Shown: in pieces, positions 60,360 through 64,000 of the stretch | How the letters are laid out: every line of letters begins with the position of its first letter | Position numbering within the stretch: the stretch's first letter is position 1 | Assembly (NCBI RefSeq): GCF_000820145.1 | Contig: NZ_CDBW01000044.1 | Coordinates: 169,365-233,364 of the forward strand | Source: Aeromonas sobria | GTDB lineage: Bacteria > Pseudomonadota > Gammaproteobacteria > Enterobacterales > Aeromonadaceae | Length of the DNA: 64,000 nt | Direction: 5' to 3' | Notes under the pieces: model-generated | What the model saw: the letters and a program-made list of their open reading frames with translations, nothing else | Told to the model about the DNA's origin: nothing | Database searches by the model: none | Program-made: the position numbers and the translations under genes

Positions 60360-61376
60360 GTGTCAATGTACATAGTTCGCAGTACCATTCTCTTTGGCTA
60401 CGAGACGCTGATGAGATCCCTCAATGGCAACCCACAGCACGCCCTGCAGGCTCAAGGGATGAGCTCCGCACAGATCCGTGATGGTAACGGCTACTTGTCC
60501 CACGAGAGCGTATGTCAGCTGCTTGAATACAGTGCCGAGGTAACGAACGAGGCTGCATTTGGCTTTAAACTGGCAAAAGAAAAATCCCCCAATGAACTGG
60601 GCGCGCTGGAACTGGCCATCTTTTTACAACCCACGGTCAGGGATGCTATCGAATTTATAAAAGCCAATTTTTATCTCCATGCCAATGGCACCTTTTTTAT
60701 CGCCAGTGAACAGGATGGCCGTCAACAACTCTCCCTCACCCACCAATTCAATAAAGAGGGGACATATAAGCAGATATGTCAGCTGGCGACGCAACGGATC
60801 CATGACCTGATCGCAGCGAAACTGTCTGGTGATGCCAACAAAGTGACCATGCATTTGACCCAATCAGCGCCCAATGAGGCGTATGCGGCCATGAAGCACA
60901 TCAAATTCAATGCCGAGTTCAATGGTGTTTCCTTCCCTCTTGCCTGGCTTAATGCCGAGTTCAAATTCGAGCGGCAACATGTGCTCAAATTTATCGACGC
61001 ACAGCTAAATGGCTTGAAACAGGCATACCCGGATAATCTGATCACGATTACCTCCCATCTCATCAGCGAACTGTTACCCAGTGGCGAGTGCAGCGTCGAA
61101 CGCATCGCCAAGATCCTCGATATGCACCCACGGGTATTGCAGCTCAAGCTTAAAGAGCTGAACACCAGCTATAACGCCATTCTGAAAGAGAGCCGTCTGC
61201 AACTGGCCTTGAACTATCTCAAGGAACAAAACACCAGCATGACGGATATGGCCTTGCGCCTTGGCTATTCTGATGTATCGACCTTTAGTCGTAATTTCAA
61301 AGAGTGGACCGGATTCTCCCCTACCCAATGGAAGAAATCTGAAAACAGTCAGGATGGCAATATCAGTAGCTATTAA
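60360..61376 (+). CDS. AraC-family regulator with OruR/ArgR-type N-domain, copy 1
   Basis: A 338-residue regulator. The GTG start has AAGGA 7 bases upstream. The N-terminal part (about 15-210) resembles the arabinose-binding-like domain PF12625 found in OruR/ToxT-related regulators. The C-terminal AraC DNA-binding domain (about 235-328) has the first helix-turn-helix near SVERIAKILDMHPRVLQLKL and the second in MTDMALRLGYSDVSTFSRNFKEWTGFSPTQWK. It is a paralogue of the gene at 61775. Its 3' end overlaps the convergent gene at 61363 by 14 bases. Confidence 0.88.
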   Translation: MSMYIVRSTILFGYETLMRSLNGNPQHALQAQGMSSAQIRDGNGYLSHESVCQLLEYSAEVTNEAAFGFKLAKEKSPNELGALELAIFLQPTVRDAIEFIKANFYLHANGTFFIASEQDGRQQLSLTHQFNKEGTYKQICQLATQRIHDLIAAKLSGDANKVTMHLTQSAPNEAYAAMKHIKFNAEFNGVSFPLAWLNAEFKFERQHVLKFIDAQLNGLKQAYPDNLITITSHLISELLPSGECSVERIAKILDMHPRVLQLKLKELNTSYNAILKESRLQLALNYLKEQNTSMTDMALRLGYSDVSTFSRNFKEWTGFSPTQWKKSENSQDGNISSY

Positions 61377-61722
61377 TCCGACACCCAAGATCCCGCCAAC
61401 GGGATGAGAGCAGATCGGCCCAGGTGATCATCTGGCTGGGCCGAATCGCCCCCTGTTCTGTATAATTTTTAAGCAATATCGGGAAATTACGGCCATCCAT
61501 ACGGTAGGGGGCAATATACAAGACTCGTACCCGATACTTGTACCCCCCCTGGATCGGGATCTTCTGCTCTTCTGTCTTGAAAATATGGTGATGCTTGCGG
61601 ATACGCGCGAAGTCATCAGTGATCCGTTTGGCCTCTACATTGAACAACGGAGCCAGCTCCCGGGCACTCATAAATGCCTGTTGTTCATATAACCATTGAG
61701 CAACCCTGAGGTATCTTGGCAT
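61363..61722 (-). CDS. CaiF/GrlA-like transcriptional regulator
   Basis: A 119-residue protein. Residues 1-50 look like a winged helix (MPRYLRVAQWLYEQQAFMSARELAPLFNVEAKRITDDFARI), followed by a beta segment (GGYKYRVRVLYIAPYR), the pattern of the CaiF/GrlA family. GrlA activates the enteropathogenic E. coli type III island and CaiF the carnitine genes; the target here is unknown. It lies between two AraC-type genes, overlapping the end of one by 14 bases and starting 52 bases after the stop of the other on the same strand. Confidence 0.6.
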   Translation of the reverse strand: MPRYLRVAQWLYEQQAFMSARELAPLFNVEAKRITDDFARIRKHHHIFKTEEQKIPIQGGYKYRVRVLYIAPYRMDGRNFPILLKNYTEQGAIRPSQMITWADLLSSRWRDLGCRINSY

Positions 61723-61774
61723 GACTTACACACTCATCTCACACTGCATATTTGTCGAATATTCGCGGCGCTGT

Positions 61775-62767
61775 TTACCATGACTCCTGTTGCTCTTTTT
61801 GCCACTGCAAGGGGGAAACACCAGTCCAGCTTTTGAATTTTCGACTAAAGGTCGACACATCCGAGAACCCCAGCTCAAAGGCCACATCGGTTACTCGCAT
61901 ATGCTTTCTTCGCAACAATTGATAGGCCAGCGCGACCCGACACTCCTGCAAGATCAGGCTGTACGATCGCCCCTCCTCCTGCAATTTCAGTTGCAGTGAA
62001 CGTACCCCGCAGCCCAACACACTCGCGACTCTGGTCATGGTACATTGCCCTTCTCGCAACAGGCGGTGAACCACAGATGAAACCTGTTCGGAATAAGAGT
62101 GCGGAAAATTGCTGGTCAACTCATCCATGTATTTATCGACAAATTGCAGCATCTGCTCCCGCCCTGCCGATAAAGAGGCTGTTAGCCACGCGGCAGGAAA
62201 ACTGACCCCGTCAAAATCCGCTGAAAAACAGACATGGTTGTAATGCCGTTCATGAACTGGCGGTCTGGGTTGGCGCAGATGGATCTTCATTGCGCCAATA
62301 TTATCTACCTGAACCGAGGTCAGATAGTTATAGAGATGCTGGCAGGATGATTGTCGCAATTGAGTCAATGGATTTTCACCACCAAATTCATATTCAATCC
62401 CCACCTGAATCCAGTCGTTAACCTGTGTCACGGTCAGGACCTGACCATAGGCAAACAGATAGACATGGGACAGCAGATAATCGAGCGCCTGCTTGACGTT
62501 TTCTTGCAAACGAAACCCCAGCGACAGCGGCCCCAGCAATTCCGGGCCATGACGACCGGCCAACTTCAGGCCAAATAGCGCCTTGTTCAAGGTCTTTGCA
62601 GTTGCCTCCAGCAAATCTCCATAGCGGGGATATGAAATAAATCCTGCGGGATCGGAAATATTGATTGGTTGTAGTCCAACCTGGACAAATATTTTTTCAG
62701 AATGTCCGCCAAGTTCATGGACAAGTTGCTCATATCCTGTCAAAGCCACATTGCTTACTAAGTACAT
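61775..62767 (-). CDS. AraC-family regulator with OruR/ArgR-type N-domain, copy 2
   Basis: Paralogue of the gene at 60360, similar from end to end. The ATG at 62767 is used; a GTG four codons upstream is also possible, and neither has a good ribosome-binding site. The product is 330 residues. The N-domain has the block YPRYGDLLEATAKTLNKALFGLKLA. The C-terminal AraC domain has MTRVASVLGCGVRSLQLKL and VTDVAFELGFSDVSTFSRKFKSWTGVSPLQW. It is transcribed toward the CaiF/GrlA-like gene and may form an operon with it. Confidence 0.87.
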   Translation of the reverse strand: MYLVSNVALTGYEQLVHELGGHSEKIFVQVGLQPINISDPAGFISYPRYGDLLEATAKTLNKALFGLKLAGRHGPELLGPLSLGFRLQENVKQALDYLLSHVYLFAYGQVLTVTQVNDWIQVGIEYEFGGENPLTQLRQSSCQHLYNYLTSVQVDNIGAMKIHLRQPRPPVHERHYNHVCFSADFDGVSFPAAWLTASLSAGREQMLQFVDKYMDELTSNFPHSYSEQVSSVVHRLLREGQCTMTRVASVLGCGVRSLQLKLQEEGRSYSLILQECRVALAYQLLRRKHMRVTDVAFELGFSDVSTFSRKFKSWTGVSPLQWQKEQQESW

Positions 62768-62998
62768 AGTCAAGTTCACTCACTAACCAAATATTAAATA
62801 TCGCACTCTCTTTGTGCAAAAAACCGACCCATTCTGAAAGTTTAATCGGATAGCTCATTTTTAATCATACAAGTTAATTTAACCAGTAGCCTGTTTGGTC
62901 ACGAATAAAAACCAATCATTCACGAACATTAACAATGTAAATTGTTAGAAGCCAAGACACTCCAAACGCATCAACACCCTATCTTAGAAATAAATAAA

Positions 62999-63030
62999 AA
63001 CCCCCAAAGCAACTTGCTGCTTTGAGGGTT
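62999..63030 (-). terminator. Terminator of the Ig-like repeat gene
   Basis: Thirteen-base arms (one G-T pair) with a 6-base loop, followed on the minus strand by TTTATTTATT, 28 bases after the stop. Confidence 0.88.
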
Positions 63031-63057
63031 CTCTTATTTTATTACCCAACGATGTTA

Positions 63058-64000
63058 TTAGTTAATCACATTAAAAGCACTTGTATCAGAGAATGTTTTC
63101 CCAGACACAGGGTCATGATAACTCGCTGAAATTGTCGTCGCACCTGTTTTCAACATATGAACATCACCAGTGGTATCCACCGTTGCAACAGATGTGTCTG
63201 ATGACGACCAGGTACTGTAATCAGTCCTATTGGTAGTCAACGACCCCCCATCGTATGTGCAAATAAAGTTAAAACCAAAATAATACCCAGCACTTAACGA
63301 TTGAGTCGTAGACGGAGGTGAAAGCGTACAATGATGAATAGCACCACTGAGTACAGACACATTTGCTACCGCACTTTTTGTAACTCCACCTTCTGTATAT
63401 GTGACATCTATTTTGGTTGAACCTGTGTTTATACCCGTCACCTTACCCGTCGCATCGACTGTCGCAATATTACTATTTTGACTGGTATACACAGCACTTG
63501 ATGTCACTGTTGATTTTGATGAATCAGAGTAATTTGCCGTGACAGCCAGGTTGTATGACGAACCTTTGAACACCGAGTCAGAACCCGGTGAAACTGTGAT
63601 TGATGTCAATGCTTTACTCACCGTCACCGACATGGATGCCGACTTGGTCACCCCCGCCTCACTGTAAGTGGCCGTCACCGAGCTGGACCCCGTCGCTTTC
63701 GCCGTCACCAGACCTGTGGTGCTCACCGTTGCCACCGCCGTATTGGCACTCACATAGGTTGCTCCGGTCGTAGTGACTATCTGGCTGGAACTGTCACTGT
63801 AATGGGCCGTCACCACCATTTGCTCAGTGCCATTGACACTCAGGCTGGCAGTTGTGGGTGACACTGTGACACTGGTCAGGGACTTGCTTACCGTCACCGC
63901 CATGGATGCCGACTTGGTCACCCCCGCTTCACTGTAAGTGGCCGTCACCGAGCTGGACCCCGTCGCTTTCGCCGTCACCAGACCTGTGGTGCTCACCGTT
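63058..64000 (-). CDS. Bacterial Ig-like (BIG2) repeat surface protein, 3' part
   Basis: Partial: the frame is open to the window edge, so only the last 314 or so residues are seen. It consists of tandem Ig-like domains of about 90 residues, each with a LTSVTVSP start and a VATVSTTGLVTAKATGSSSVTATYSEAGVTKSAS-type end, which is the BIG2 (intimin/invasin-like) pattern. The last domain is divergent and has two cysteines (HHCTLSPP and FICTYDGG). No C-terminal anchor, LPXTG or type I secretion repeat is seen, so the anchor or secretion domain should be at the unseen N-terminus. Codons are Thr/Ser/Val-rich. Confidence 0.85.
   Translation of the reverse strand, partial: TVSTTGLVTAKATGSSSVTATYSEAGVTKSASMAVTVSKSLTSVTVSPTTASLSVNGTEQMVVTAHYSDSSSQIVTTTGATYVSANTAVATVSTTGLVTAKATGSSSVTATYSEAGVTKSASMSVTVSKALTSITVSPGSDSVFKGSSYNLAVTANYSDSSKSTVTSSAVYTSQNSNIATVDATGKVTGINTGSTKIDVTYTEGGVTKSAVANVSVLSGAIHHCTLSPPSTTQSLSAGYYFGFNFICTYDGGSLTTNRTDYSTWSSSDTSVATVDTTGDVHMLKTGATTISASYHDPVSGKTFSDTSAFNVIN
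63621..64000 (-). repeat. Near-identical 270-bp tandem repeats in the Ig-like gene
   Basis: The stretch beginning catggatgccgacttggtca at 63631 recurs at 63901, an offset of 270 bases (90 codons). Over the visible 100 bases the two copies differ at one base. The next unit toward the 3' end has diverged. Confidence 0.9.

Noticed and set aside
63621..64000. Repeat array considered as CRISPR
   Set aside because: The repeat unit is 270 bases, in frame and coding for Ig-like domains. There are no short repeats with unique spacers.

Overview
The window is a gammaproteobacterial chromosome segment, most probably Aeromonas. The evidence is moderately high G+C in the core part, proteins close to Enterobacteriaceae and Vibrionaceae orthologues, and gene blocks such as serS-rarA-lolA-ftsK-lrp-trxB, aat-bpt-infA-clpA-clpS-cspD and ybaN-apt-dnaX-ybaB. 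I could not run a search, so the genus is an inference.

From 1 to about 51.7 kb the content is mostly housekeeping. In order it holds: corA and envelope genes; a 665-residue secreted protein behind a candidate Fur box; glgC divergent from a degenerate GGDEF/EAL protein; nucleotide and haem genes (gsk, hemH, adk); miaE; the cvpA-purF operon with a PurR box; the serS-rarA-lolA-ftsK block; lrp divergent from ald; trxB; a REC-REC-GGDEF regulator; and the full N-degron set (aat, bpt, clpA, clpS) around infA. Then come cspD, folD, a tRNA cluster (Pro-TGG, Arg-TCT, His-GTG), an SOS pair (polB and dinI, each with a LexA box), a RIO-type kinase, two tandem LpxM-like acyltransferases, a TDT-family transporter divergent from a LysR regulator, nfo, ybaB, dnaX, apt, ybaN, dusC and a DksA/TraR-type zinc-finger gene.

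From about 51.7 kb to the end the DNA is accessory and visibly more A+T-rich between 52 and 61 kb. An SdsA-type alkylsulfatase gene sits between two copies of a roughly 380-bp sequence. The second copy starts with a duplicate of the last codons of the DksA/TraR-like gene and ends against a fragment of an IS256-type transposase. Next come a Tat-exported phosphocholine-type phospholipase C with a small lipoprotein gene, two small exported proteins, a degenerate ECF-like sigma factor, two paralogous AraC-type regulators around a CaiF/GrlA-like regulator, and the 3' part of a repetitive Ig-like (BIG2) surface protein that runs off the window.

The most notable unexplained items are: the direct repeats around the sulfatase, with a stem-loop that covaries between copies; a duplicated rarA start that makes a 26-codon leader ORF ending in an ATGA overlap with rarA; the sigma/AraC/CaiF cluster around two secreted proteins and an adhesin-like gene; a perfect 11-bp-arm palindrome in the leader of a secreted-protein gene; and a dnaX gene without a visible A6G frameshift heptamer.
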